Source of the DNA: CALFMR01 sp035550595
GTDB taxonomy: Bacteria; Acidobacteriota; Vicinamibacteria; Vicinamibacterales; SCN-69-37
Assembly: GCA_035550595.1 (NCBI GenBank)
Contig: DASZOV010000124.1
Location: 1-64,000 of the forward strand
Direction: 5' to 3'
DNA length: 64,000 bases
Each line of letters opens with the position of its first letter. Position 1 is the first letter of the stretch. Position numbers and translations under genes: made by a program. Below the pieces are notes generated by a model. It did no database searches, had not been told where the DNA came from, and saw only the letters and a list, made by a program, of their open reading frames with translations. Positions 49,416 to 57,843 of the stretch are shown in pieces.

Positions 49416-50497
49416 GCCCCGCGCGTCTCGATCCGCAGGCACCGGACACGACCGGGCTCGGCGACGTCGATCGCGGCGGTCACCGCGTGCGCGTCGACGA
49501 CAAGGCGATGATCAACTGCCGCGCCGACGTGAACCAGTTGTTGCCGCTCAAGTACCGCTGGGCGTGGGAACGCTATCTCTCCGCGTGCCGCAACCACTGG
49601 ATGCCGACCGAGGTCTCGATGCAGGCCGACATCGAGCTGTGGCGGTCGCGCGACGGCCTCACCGAAGACGAACGGCGCATGGTGAAGCGGAACCTCGGCT
49701 TCTTCGCCGCGTCCGAGTCGCTCGTCGCCAACAACATCGTGCTGGCCATCTACCGGCACCTCACGAATCCCGAATGCCGGCAGTACCTGCTCCGCCAGGC
49801 GTTCGAGGAGGCGGTGCACACGCACACGTTCCAGTACATCTGCGAGAGCCTGTCGCTCGACGAGGGCGAGCTCTTCAACATGTACCGCGAGGTGCCGTCG
49901 ATCACCGACAAGGCGGCGTGGGCGCTGAAGTACACACAGAACCTGTCCAACCCGGATTTCACGACCGGCACGCCCGCCGACGACCAGGCCTTTCTCCGCG
50001 ACCTCGTCGCCTTCTACGTCGTCTTCGAGGGGATGTGGTTCTACACGGGCTTCGCGCAGATCCTGTCGCTCGGCCGACGCAACAAGATGGTCGGCATCTC
50101 GGAGCAGTACCAGTACATCCTGCGCGACGAGTCGCTGCACTTGAACTTCGGCATCGACGTCATCAACCAGATCAAGGCCGAGAATCCGCACCTGTGGACG
50201 GATGCACTTCAGGCCGAGGTGCGCGAGATGCTGCAGTCGGCCTGCGCGCTCGAGATCGCCTACGGCCGCGACACGATGCCGCGCGGGCTGCTCGGGCTCA
50301 ACGCCGATCTCTGCCGGGAGTACATGTACGTCATCACGAATCGGCGCTGCGTCCAGCTCGGTCTGAATCCCCTCTTCCCCGAGGCACGCAACCCGTTCCC
50401 GTGGATGGCCGAGGCCATGGACATCAAGAAAGAGAAGAACTTCTTCGAAACGCGCGTCATCGAATATCAGACGGGCTCGTCCCTGAGCTGGGAGTGA
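49412..50497 (+). CDS. nrdB: ribonucleotide reductase small subunit, class Ic type (Phe at the radical-Tyr site)
   Basis: 361 aa ferritin-like subunit that generates the radical. GTG start overlaps the nrdA stop (GTGA). Metal ligands: Glu102 (FFAASESLV), Glu133 and His136 (FEEAVHTHTF), Glu206 (VVFEGMWF), Glu240 and His243 (LRDESLHLNFG). The residue four after His136, where class Ia has the radical Tyr122, is Phe140, and the first ligand is Glu instead of Asp. Spacings 102-133-136-140-206-240-243 equal those I recall for the Chlamydia trachomatis Mn/Fe enzyme (89-120-123-127-193-227-230). The C-terminus (KKEKNFFETRVIEYQ) also resembles it. So it probably uses a Mn(IV)/Fe(III) cofactor instead of a tyrosyl radical. 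It overlaps the convergent DUF488 gene by 41 bp. Confidence 0.95.
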   Translation: MSPARLDPQAPDTTGLGDVDRGGHRVRVDDKAMINCRADVNQLLPLKYRWAWERYLSACRNHWMPTEVSMQADIELWRSRDGLTEDERRMVKRNLGFFAASESLVANNIVLAIYRHLTNPECRQYLLRQAFEEAVHTHTFQYICESLSLDEGELFNMYREVPSITDKAAWALKYTQNLSNPDFTTGTPADDQAFLRDLVAFYVVFEGMWFYTGFAQILSLGRRNKMVGISEQYQYILRDESLHLNFGIDVINQIKAENPHLWTDALQAEVREMLQSACALEIAYGRDTMPRGLLGLNADLCREYMYVITNRRCVQLGLNPLFPEARNPFPWMAEAMDIKKEKNFFETRVIEYQTGSSLSWE

Positions 50498-51011
50498 CGC
50501 GCTCGGGATAGGTGATCGTCGTGCCATCGACCACGGCCCATGGCGTGAGGACGTGCGGGCGTGTCCTCACACCGCTCGTGATTTCCTCCGCATCGATGCC
50601 TCGCACGATGAGCGCGTCGGCGATGAGCGACCGATGGCAACGCCACGGAACCCCCTCCGCGCACATCAGCACCGTCGGCTCCTCACGCGCCAACGCGATA
50701 GAGCGATCGAGCGCCTCGACGAACGCCGGCGTCTGCATGTAGTCGGCGTACCCGCGAAAACCAGCGTTCGTCCAGCCGCGATTGATCGAGTCCCGCCGTG
50801 GGTGCCGCAGGCCGCCGAGTCCGGCCAGGTGCCGATAGTGGAGGCCGGCGCGGTGCAGCGAGGCCGACAGTGCCACGCGGTCGTACTGCGGGTTGTGTCG
50901 CGACCGTGGCACCGTTCGGACGTCGATCACCCGTCCGATGCCGTGCATGCGTAGCAGCCGCAGGAACGACGCGATGGGCCGCGTGGAGTGTCCGATCGTG
51001 TAGATGACCAT
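50457..51011 (-). CDS. DUF488 family protein
   Basis: 184 aa. Family pattern: YTIGHSTRPIASFLRLLRMHGIGRVIDVRTVPRSRHNPQYD, RHLAGLGGLRHPRRDSINRGWTNAGFRGYADYM, and TVLMCAEGVPWRCHRSLIADALIVRG with two conserved Cys and a His. Cytoplasmic; function unknown in the literature I know, although the conserved Cys/His/Arg hint at an enzyme. Its last 41 bp overlap the nrdB end on the other strand. Confidence 0.88.
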   Translation of the reverse strand: MVIYTIGHSTRPIASFLRLLRMHGIGRVIDVRTVPRSRHNPQYDRVALSASLHRAGLHYRHLAGLGGLRHPRRDSINRGWTNAGFRGYADYMQTPAFVEALDRSIALAREEPTVLMCAEGVPWRCHRSLIADALIVRGIDAEEITSGVRTRPHVLTPWAVVDGTTITYPERVTPSSGTSPSDIR

Positions 51012-51080
51012 CGTACGCGTGTAGGGGCGGCCCCCAGTGGCCGCCCGGACTGAACGGCCGGCGCGCCCGAGGTGCTTTCT

Positions 51081-52436
51081 TCAGTGTGCCCGAGACACGT
51101 CCGACACGCCGCTCTGCGTCGACGAGCCGGCCGGTACCGGCACGGCCGCGCCAATCGCCTGCCGCACCATCTGCACGACGTAAATACCGCCGGCCATGAC
51201 CGACGCCGTGAGTATCCAGCCGGCCGCGGCAATCGCCGTCTGGTGCTGATCGGCCAGCCCCCACGCGAGCAGCGGCACGCCGATCGTCCATCCGGTGAAG
51301 ATCGTCGCGGCGAATCGTGCCGACGGCAGCTCGTTCGCGCCTCGGGCCGGTGGCGCGCCCCCACCGAGCGTGAACGCGCGGTACCAGGCGTACAGTGGCA
51401 CGAGCCGTCCCTGGATGCCGGTGACGATCTGCGCGAGGAATCCGACGAGACCCGCGACGCCGTACGTCCACATCAGCGGCACGGTCCATTCAGCCGGCAC
51501 GCCGACGCTCAGCGCCACACCCAACGTGGCGGCCACGACCATCCACAAAAGAGCGGCGTGCGCCTGCCACGTCGACCAATCACGCGGCGGCAAGGCGACG
51601 GGCCGCGGCATCCGATGCCGCAGCACGCCGCGCATCTCGATCACGAAGCTCGCCAGGCCGGCCACGATCAGCCCAGCGCCAACCGGCACGGCCACCGACT
51701 GCCGGATGAGCGCGACGACGAGAACGACGAGTCCGGCTTCCATGAGCACGGCACTGCGACCGAGACGCCAGCCGGACGGCATCTGCGCGGGCAGCATCAT
51801 CGGGATGAGCCGATACGCGAGGCCGACGACCATCATCGCCACCCATCCGACCGCCGCGAGATGCGCATGAGCGTAGGTGGCTGCGATCGGCGAGAACGTG
51901 TCGAGACCGCGCGTCCGCACGATCCCGATCGTGGCGCCGAGCATCCCTGCGGCCAGGATGTTCACGAACGCCAGCGCGACGTGCAGTTTGATTGGAAATG
52001 GCACCGCCGCCGTGCGCAGGCCACGCCATGCCCGCACCGCGACCCAGGCAATCGCACCGATGACCGGTCCCGCGGCCCAGATCATGCCGACGTATTCCCC
52101 GATCCAGAAGTGCCCGACCATACCGACGGTGCCCAACGCGAACGCAGCGAACGCGACCCAGTCCGCGATGCCAACGGGCATCGGCAACCGCAGCGCGAGC
52201 GGCGCGACGACGTAGAAGGCGCCGAGAATCGATCCCGTCAACCACCCCAACGTCACCAGATGGACGACGGCCACCATGCGCGGATGGTAGAAGAACGCAC
52301 CGGGCAGCGACGGATGCGTCGCGATGACGATGAACGCCGTGGCGAGCGCCAGATGCGCGAACCCGAAATACGCGAGCGGCAGCGGCGAGGACGGCGTGAG
52401 ATCGCGCCTGGAGGCGGGAGCTGGAGACACGGTCAC
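51081..52436 (-). CDS. polytopic protein resembling heme-copper oxidase subunit I/NnrS
   Basis: 451 aa, about twelve transmembrane helices, GTG start. Histidines lie in helix positions that recall NnrS and cbb3/NOR-type subunit I: HPRMVAVVHLVTLGWLTGSILGAFY, GHFWIGEY, YAHAHLAAVGWVAMMVVGLAYRLIPMML and WQAHAALLWM. KLHVALAFVNILAAGMLGATIG is similar to NnrS. There is no sign of a full CuB ligand set, so oxidase activity is unlikely; heme or copper binding, or a nitric-oxide-related role as proposed for NnrS, is possible. No partner gene is adjacent. Confidence 0.72.
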   Translation of the reverse strand: MTVSPAPASRRDLTPSSPLPLAYFGFAHLALATAFIVIATHPSLPGAFFYHPRMVAVVHLVTLGWLTGSILGAFYVVAPLALRLPMPVGIADWVAFAAFALGTVGMVGHFWIGEYVGMIWAAGPVIGAIAWVAVRAWRGLRTAAVPFPIKLHVALAFVNILAAGMLGATIGIVRTRGLDTFSPIAATYAHAHLAAVGWVAMMVVGLAYRLIPMMLPAQMPSGWRLGRSAVLMEAGLVVLVVALIRQSVAVPVGAGLIVAGLASFVIEMRGVLRHRMPRPVALPPRDWSTWQAHAALLWMVVAATLGVALSVGVPAEWTVPLMWTYGVAGLVGFLAQIVTGIQGRLVPLYAWYRAFTLGGGAPPARGANELPSARFAATIFTGWTIGVPLLAWGLADQHQTAIAAAGWILTASVMAGGIYVVQMVRQAIGAAVPVPAGSSTQSGVSDVSRAH

Positions 52437-52503
52437 GTCAATGCCTGTGCTATTGTGCGCGGACGCAAATCACCGCGATCTTAATCGAGCCGATACGGCC
52501 GCC

Positions 52504-52521
52504 TTTTGCGCCGGCGCAAAA
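52504..52521. promoter_or_regulatory. perfect 18-bp palindrome in a divergent promoter region
   Basis: TTTTGCGCCGGCGCAAAA reads the same on both strands. It lies between the NnrS-like gene (start 52436) and the PanE-like gene (start 52652), 68 and 131 bp from them. T and A ends around a G+C core fit a repressor operator or a small bidirectional terminator hairpin. Confidence 0.5.
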
Positions 52522-52651
52522 CGACGGAGCGTGTCCATCCGTCATCGAGGAACTTCGTGAACGTCGCATTCATCTGGGAAGCTCAGCGCGGCCGATGCCG
52601 CTCTGCGCCAGTGATGACCAGCCGTCTCCGACCGTCGAAAGCGAACGCGAC

Positions 52652-53527
52652 ATGAGCCGCATCGCCGTCGTCGGCCCGGGCGCCATCGGCGGAACCATTG
52701 CCGCGTGGCTGTCTCAGCGCGCCGAACATGCCATCACGCTCGCAGCGCGCACGTCATTCGACCGCCTCGAAGTGTCGACACCCGACGGCGTGATGTCAGC
52801 GACGCTGCGCGTCATCACGCACGTCGAGCAGGGCTCGCCCGTCGACTGGGTGCTCGTGGCCACCAAAGCCTACGACAGCGCGGCTGCGAGCACGTGGTTC
52901 GGCACGCTTTGCGATGCGACGTCGCGGGTGGCCGTGCTGCAGAACGGCGTCGAGCATCTCGAGCGCTTCGCTCCTCACTTTCCGGTGGACCGCATCGTTC
53001 CCGTCATGATCGACTGTCCCGTCGAGCGCGCGGCGCCGGGGCGAATCCGACAGCGCGGCACGATTCGCATGATCGTGCCGCAGGGGAGCAACGGCGCGGC
53101 CTTCGCCGGCCTGTTCACGGATCTGCCGATCGACGTCTCGGAGACCACCGACTTCACGACGGCAATCTGGAGCAAGCTCTGCGTCAACAGCGTGGGCGCC
53201 GTGTCCGCGGCCATTGTCAAGCCGAACGGCATCGTTCACCACGACGGCGTGGCCGAATTGATGCGCGGCATCCTTCGCGAGTGCGTAGCGGTCGGTCGAG
53301 CGGAAGGTGCGCGGCTGGAAACGTCCGTCGTGGAGGAGGTGCTCGCGAACGCACGCCGCGCGCCGCGCGATTCGGCGAACTCGCTTTATCAGGATCGGGT
53401 GGCCGGCCGTCCGATGGAAATCGACGCGCGCAACGGCGTCATCGTGCGGCTCGGCCGCACGCACGGCATTCCCACGCCGATCAATTCGATGCTCGTGGCA
53501 TTGCTCGAGGCGGCGCAGATGGCGTGA
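52652..53527 (+). CDS. panE: 2-dehydropantoate 2-reductase family (PanE/ApbA)
   Basis: 291 aa. The ATG at 52652 (MSRIAVVGPGAIGGTIAAWL) begins with the Rossmann GxGxxG. Conserved pieces: WVLVATKAYDSA, VLQNGVEHLERF, the C-terminal helical domain with IWSKLCVNSVGAVSA (Lys-Asn catalytic pair of Lys-x-x-x-Asn type), and DRVAGRPMEIDARNGVIVRLGRTHGIPTPINSML, the family tail with Asn/Ser substrate ligands. It reduces ketopantoate to pantoate for coenzyme A. The SIYQD-type motif near SANSLYQD supports this. Some family members act on other 2-keto acids. Confidence 0.86.
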   Translation: MSRIAVVGPGAIGGTIAAWLSQRAEHAITLAARTSFDRLEVSTPDGVMSATLRVITHVEQGSPVDWVLVATKAYDSAAASTWFGTLCDATSRVAVLQNGVEHLERFAPHFPVDRIVPVMIDCPVERAAPGRIRQRGTIRMIVPQGSNGAAFAGLFTDLPIDVSETTDFTTAIWSKLCVNSVGAVSAAIVKPNGIVHHDGVAELMRGILRECVAVGRAEGARLETSVVEEVLANARRAPRDSANSLYQDRVAGRPMEIDARNGVIVRLGRTHGIPTPINSMLVALLEAAQMA

Positions 53528-53593
53528 GGCGCAATCCGACAACCTGCGTGGTGGTCGTGGTCCTCGATCGCGCCGAGGCCGCCCACGTGGAGC

Positions 53594-54718
53594 TCATCGT
53601 CGTTTGAGAGTTTCCCGCGTCGATACCAGCGTCACGACGGTCTCGATGTGCTCCGTGTGAGGAAACATGTCGACGGCTTGTAGTGTGTCGATCGTGTACC
53701 CGCCGCCGCGAAGCCGTGACAGATCTCGAGCGAGCGCATCGGGATCGCACGAGACGTAGACAATCCGCGGCGGGCGAAGACCTTCCGCGAGCGCGTCCAG
53801 GACCACTGACGCGCAGCCTTGCCGGGGTGGATCGAGAATGACGACGTCGAAGCGCTCGCGACCGAGGCGCCGCATGGCGTCCTCGACTCGCGCACGCACG
53901 AGCCGGATGCGTGCAGCCGGCACGCCGTTCAATCGCCCGTTACGCGCGGCGTCGTCGACCGACCGCGCATTCTCCTCCACCGCCGTTACCTGCGCTCCCG
54001 CCAACACCAGCGGCACGGCGAACAGTCCGCATCCACTGTAGAGATCGAGCACGCGTCGCGCGCCCGTTGCGGCGTCGAGCACGAGACGCAACACGTCTCG
54101 TGCCGCGCCGACGTTGGTTTGGAAGAAGGCGTCGGGCGCGATGAGGAACGACGGTCCCAGTGCGTCTTCGCGCACCGCCGCCCGGCCGGCGATACGGATC
54201 GTCTCGCGCCCGGTCATGAGTGGGCCGGGCCGAGTGTTCACGTTGATGAAAAACCCATCCGGCGGCTCCGGTTTCGCCAGGAACGCCCGCACCGGCGCGC
54301 GAAGCGATCGATGATTCTCGGCGACGACCAACATGACGGCGGCCTCGGCGCTCGAGTCCGTCGTCCGCACGAGCACGTGCCGCAGGAGCGTGGGATCGAC
54401 ACGAGCCTGCGTCAGCGCGTCGCGAAGCCCAAAGGCCAGCCGATTGCCGCGATTGCTGTGTACCGGACATTCCTCGATGGGCACGACCGTCCGGCTGCCC
54501 GCCGCGTAGTGGCCCATGACGAGTCGGCCTCGGCGATCGGCGCCGAACACGAACGCGACTTTGTGGCGGAAGCGATCCTCGCGCGGCGAGGGAATCGGCG
54601 GAGGCACGGCGACGCCCAGCACCGTGGCAAGACGCCGGCGCTTGCGCTCGAGTTGTTCGGGATACGGCATCCCCGGCAGGCTGCACCCGCCGCACGTGCC
54701 GAAATGACGGCAGATCAC
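53594..54718 (-). CDS. RNA (uracil-C5)-methyltransferase with 4Fe-4S site (RlmC/RlmD type)
   Basis: 374 aa. The N-terminus has iron-sulfur Cys3, Cys9 and Cys12 (CRHFGTCGGCSLP) with Cys84 (IEECPVHSN) as probable fourth ligand, as in RlmC/RlmD, which methylate 23S rRNA. There is no TRAM domain, so the size fits RlmC. The methyltransferase part shows FFQTNVGAARDVLRL, VLDLYSGCGLFAVPLVLAGA, DVVILDPPRQGCASVV and the nucleophile Cys324 (VYVSCDPDALARDL), followed by FPHTEHIETVVTLV. Which RNA position it modifies is not determined. It is transcribed toward the PanE-like gene. Confidence 0.87.
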   Translation of the reverse strand: MICRHFGTCGGCSLPGMPYPEQLERKRRRLATVLGVAVPPPIPSPREDRFRHKVAFVFGADRRGRLVMGHYAAGSRTVVPIEECPVHSNRGNRLAFGLRDALTQARVDPTLLRHVLVRTTDSSAEAAVMLVVAENHRSLRAPVRAFLAKPEPPDGFFINVNTRPGPLMTGRETIRIAGRAAVREDALGPSFLIAPDAFFQTNVGAARDVLRLVLDAATGARRVLDLYSGCGLFAVPLVLAGAQVTAVEENARSVDDAARNGRLNGVPAARIRLVRARVEDAMRRLGRERFDVVILDPPRQGCASVVLDALAEGLRPPRIVYVSCDPDALARDLSRLRGGGYTIDTLQAVDMFPHTEHIETVVTLVSTRETLKRR

Positions 54719-54725
54719 GCGCCGG

Positions 54726-55025
54726 TCAGCCGCCCGCCATCGCGCCGACGATGAGGAAGGGTTCCCGGCCGGAGACGACCGCTTCAGGCAGCGGCGCGTC
54801 GAGCGGCTCGTGCGATAGGTCGCGCTCGCACGCGTAGAAACGCACGAGCGGCCGCCGCATCTGCGTGGCGTGGTCGCGAATGGTGCCGGCGAGCATCGGA
54901 TAGCGTGCCTCGATCGCGTCGATCACCGCGCGCGGCGTCGCCGGCGCAGCGACGTCGAGATCGACTTCCCCGCCAACGCCGGCAAGCGTTCTCAGGTGCG
55001 CCGGCAGCACGACCGTGATCGTCAT
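54726..55025 (-). CDS. MoaD/ThiS-like ubiquitin-fold sulfur-carrier protein
   Basis: 99 aa beta-grasp protein: MTITVVLPAHLRTLAGVGGEVDLDVAAPATPRAVIDAIEARYPML, then VRFYACERDLSHEPLDAPL and GREPFLIVGAMAGG. The C-terminal Gly-Gly is that of a thiocarboxylate-carrying MoaD/ThiS family member. ATG overlaps the stop of the BNR-propeller gene by four bases (ATGA). No molybdopterin or thiamine gene is adjacent, so the sulfur acceptor is unknown. Confidence 0.86.
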   Translation of the reverse strand: MTITVVLPAHLRTLAGVGGEVDLDVAAPATPRAVIDAIEARYPMLAGTIRDHATQMRRPLVRFYACERDLSHEPLDAPLPEAVVSGREPFLIVGAMAGG

Positions 55026-56140
55026 GACGACAGCGTCTGCACCTCGACCGACAGCACCGGCGGCAGGTCGCGCACGATGGGCGTCCAATGATCGCCGGCG
55101 TCGGCCGAGGCATACACCTGACCACCGGTCGTGCCGAAATACACGCCGCACGAGTCGAGCGCGTCGACCGCCATCGCGTCGCGCAGCACGTTGACGTAGC
55201 AGTTTTCCTGCGGCAACCCGTCGGTCAGCGGCTCCCACTCGTGTCCACCCGAGCGGCTGCGGTACACGCGTAGCTTGCCGTCAGGCGGATAGTGCTCCGA
55301 GTCGCTCTTGATCGGCACGACATAGATTGTGTCCGGTTCGTGCGCGTGGACGTCGATCGGAAAGCCGAAGTCGGACGGCAGGTCGCCGCTGATCTCCTCC
55401 CACGACGCGCCGGCGTCGTCGCTGCGCATGACATCCCAGTGCTTCTGCATGAAGAGCACGTCGGGCCGCGACGGATGCATCGCGATGCGGTGCACGCAGT
55501 GTCCGGCTTCCGCGTCGGGATTCGGAATGCCGTTCGACTTCAAGCCGCGGTTCATCACCTGCCAGCTCTCGCCGCCGTCGTCGGTGCGGAAGACGCCGGC
55601 AGCCGAGATCGCGCCGTAGATACGTTCGGCGCGCGTTGGGTCGAGCACGATCGTGTGCAGCCCGAGTCCACCCGCGCCCGGCTGCCAGGACGGCCCGGTC
55701 CGATGCGTGCGGAGCGCGGGCAGTTCGTGCCACGTCGCGCCCGCGTCGGTGGATCGAAACAACGCGGCGTCTTCGACGCCGGCGTAGACCGTGTCGCGAT
55801 CGGCGAGCGCCGGCTCGAGATGCCAGACCCGCTTGAACTCCCAGGGATGCGGCGTGCCGTCGTACCAGGTGTGTGTCCCCGTCTCGCCGTCATACGCGAA
55901 CTTGTTCCCGACCGGCGTCCACGTCCGTCCGCCATCGTCCGAGCGCTGGATGATCTGTCCGAACCAACCGCTCGTCTGCGAGGCGTAGATCCGGTCCGGG
56001 TCGACCGGCGACGCCTTGAGATGGAAGATTTCCCAACCGCCGAAAAACGGCCCGCTGACGGTCCAGTTTCGTCGCGCGCCATCAGCCGTCAAGGTGAACG
56101 CGCCTTTGCGCGTGCCGACGAGTACTCGCACCCGACTCAT
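55022..56140 (-). CDS. BNR/sialidase-like beta-propeller protein
   Basis: 372 aa, no signal peptide. Repeated Asp-box/BNR elements: SDDGGRTWTPVG, STDAGATWHELP, TDDGGESWQVMN, SDDAGASWEEISGD, SRSGGHEWEPLT and SADAGDHWTPIV. Each blade ends with such a loop. The protein is like the 'glycosyl hydrolase/exo-alpha-sialidase' annotations found in many bacteria, but the classic sialidase catalytic arginines are not evident, so enzymatic activity is doubtful. It overlaps a MoaD/ThiS-like gene by four bases. This pairing occurs in many genomes and suggests a shared process. Confidence 0.84.
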   Translation of the reverse strand: MSRVRVLVGTRKGAFTLTADGARRNWTVSGPFFGGWEIFHLKASPVDPDRIYASQTSGWFGQIIQRSDDGGRTWTPVGNKFAYDGETGTHTWYDGTPHPWEFKRVWHLEPALADRDTVYAGVEDAALFRSTDAGATWHELPALRTHRTGPSWQPGAGGLGLHTIVLDPTRAERIYGAISAAGVFRTDDGGESWQVMNRGLKSNGIPNPDAEAGHCVHRIAMHPSRPDVLFMQKHWDVMRSDDAGASWEEISGDLPSDFGFPIDVHAHEPDTIYVVPIKSDSEHYPPDGKLRVYRSRSGGHEWEPLTDGLPQENCYVNVLRDAMAVDALDSCGVYFGTTGGQVYASADAGDHWTPIVRDLPPVLSVEVQTLSS

Positions 56141-56219
56141 GCCGCCCTCCGTTGTATGCCGGGCCCTACTCTATCGTCGAAATGGCCTGAAACGACGCGG
56201 GATCGGGGAACGACGGCTC

Positions 56220-57755
56220 TCACATCACGGCGCCGACCTGCCAGGGCACGAACTCGTTGTCGCCGTAACCGAGATCCTCGGACTTGGTCCGCTCGCCCGA
56301 CGCGACGCGCAGAATCGTCTGGAAGATCTCTTCACCCTTCGCCTCGATGCTCACGCCCTCGAGGATGTCGCCGCAGTTGAGATCCATGTCGTCGATCATC
56401 CGCTGGTAGGTCACCGAGTTGGTCGCGAGCTTGATCGATGGCGTCGGCTTGCAGCCATAGGCCGAGCCGCGGCCGGTCGTGAAACAGAGGATGTTGGCGC
56501 CGCCCGCGACCTGGCCCGTGGCCGACACCGGATCGTAGCCCGGCGTGTCCATGAAGACGAAGCCCTTCGCCGTGACGGGCTCCGCGTAGTGGTACACCGC
56601 GCGCAAGGTCGTCGTGCCGCCCTTGGCCGCCGCACCGAGCGACTTCTCGAGGATCGTCGTCAGCCCACCGAGCTTGTTGCCCGGCGATGGATTGTTGTTC
56701 ATCTCCATCAGATTGCGGCGCGTGTAGTCCTCCCACCAGCGGATGATCTCGACGAGCGTCTCGCCCACCTCGCGCGTGGCCGCGCGCCGCGTGAGCAGGT
56801 GCTCGGCGCCGTAGATCTCCGGCGTCTCCGAGAGAATCGCCGTCCCGCCATGACGCACGAGCCGATCGACGGCCGCACCGAGCGCGGGATTGGCCGTGAT
56901 GCCCGAATAGCCGTCCGACCCGCCGCACTGGAGCGCGAGCACGAGCTCGGATGCCGGCACCGTCTCGCGATGCACGTCGTTCGCCACGGGCAGCATCGCC
57001 TTGATGGCTTCGACGCCGGCCGCGACGGTCTTGCGCGTGCCGCCGGCTTCCTGAATCGTCATCGTGCGGAAGCGCTCGTTCTCCTCGATGCCGTACGCCT
57101 GCTTGAACCGCGCAATCTGAAAGCCCTCGCAGCCGAGCCCGACCATGACGACACCGCCCATGTTGGGATTGGCGGCATAACCCCAACTCGTCCGTTTGAG
57201 GATGTCGAAGATCGCGCCGCGATAGTCGATGACGCAGCCGTTCGCCTGCACGAGTGGGACGATGCCGTCGATGTTCGGATAGTCGGCGAGGATGCCGGAC
57301 CGTTCGATCTCGCGCGCCATCAGCATGGCGACGGTCGCCGAGCAGTTCACGCTGCTCAGCACGCCGATGTAGTTGCGTGTACCGACCTTCCCGCTCGCGC
57401 GCCGATAGCCCTGAAAGGTCGCGCGCTGTTCAATCGGCAGCACCGGCTCGTCCTTCGCATCGACGGCGAAGGCGTAGTCGCGCTGGAAGTCGTGCATGCC
57501 GACGTTGTGCTCGTGGATCCAGTCGCCCGGCACAATCGGCTTGGTCGCGAAGCCGATGATCTGTCCGAACTTGCGGATTGGCTCACCGACGGCAATCGGC
57601 ACGACCGCCATCTTGTGGCCGGGCGGAATCCGCGCGCGTGCCGTGACGCCCTCGGCCTGCATGCCCTTCTCGATGTCGTCGACCGCGACGACGAGATTGT
57701 CGGTGGGATTCAGGCGGATGATCCGCGCGTCGGACGTGGCTGTCGGTGCACTCAT
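56220..57755 (-). CDS. uxaA: altronate/galactarate dehydratase family (UxaA)
   Basis: 511 aa, full-length. The N-terminal SAF domain (about 10-100; IRLNPTDNLVVAVDDIEKGM) is followed by the UxaA core: GYRRASGKVGTRNYIGVLSSVNCSATV, HTTGC-like QANGCVIDY, MVGLGCEGFQ, LQCGGSDGYSGITANPALGAAVD and GFVFMDTPGYDPVSATGQVAGGANI. CFTTGRGSAYGCKPTPSIKLATN is the family C-terminal signature with metal-binding Cys. It dehydrates altronate to 2-keto-3-deoxygluconate; galactarate is the alternative substrate. Together with the ManD-like enzyme and KdgT it points to hexuronate use, though the genes are scattered. Confidence 0.9.
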   Translation of the reverse strand: MSAPTATSDARIIRLNPTDNLVVAVDDIEKGMQAEGVTARARIPPGHKMAVVPIAVGEPIRKFGQIIGFATKPIVPGDWIHEHNVGMHDFQRDYAFAVDAKDEPVLPIEQRATFQGYRRASGKVGTRNYIGVLSSVNCSATVAMLMAREIERSGILADYPNIDGIVPLVQANGCVIDYRGAIFDILKRTSWGYAANPNMGGVVMVGLGCEGFQIARFKQAYGIEENERFRTMTIQEAGGTRKTVAAGVEAIKAMLPVANDVHRETVPASELVLALQCGGSDGYSGITANPALGAAVDRLVRHGGTAILSETPEIYGAEHLLTRRAATREVGETLVEIIRWWEDYTRRNLMEMNNNPSPGNKLGGLTTILEKSLGAAAKGGTTTLRAVYHYAEPVTAKGFVFMDTPGYDPVSATGQVAGGANILCFTTGRGSAYGCKPTPSIKLATNSVTYQRMIDDMDLNCGDILEGVSIEAKGEEIFQTILRVASGERTKSEDLGYGDNEFVPWQVGAVM

Positions 57756-57843
57756 GATCGGCTCGGCTCTGTCTTCATGTTAGCGTGTCAGCACCTCGGC
57801 GCGTCGCGGGTCCGCATGCGGCGTCCGCCAGGATTGTCGTCGC

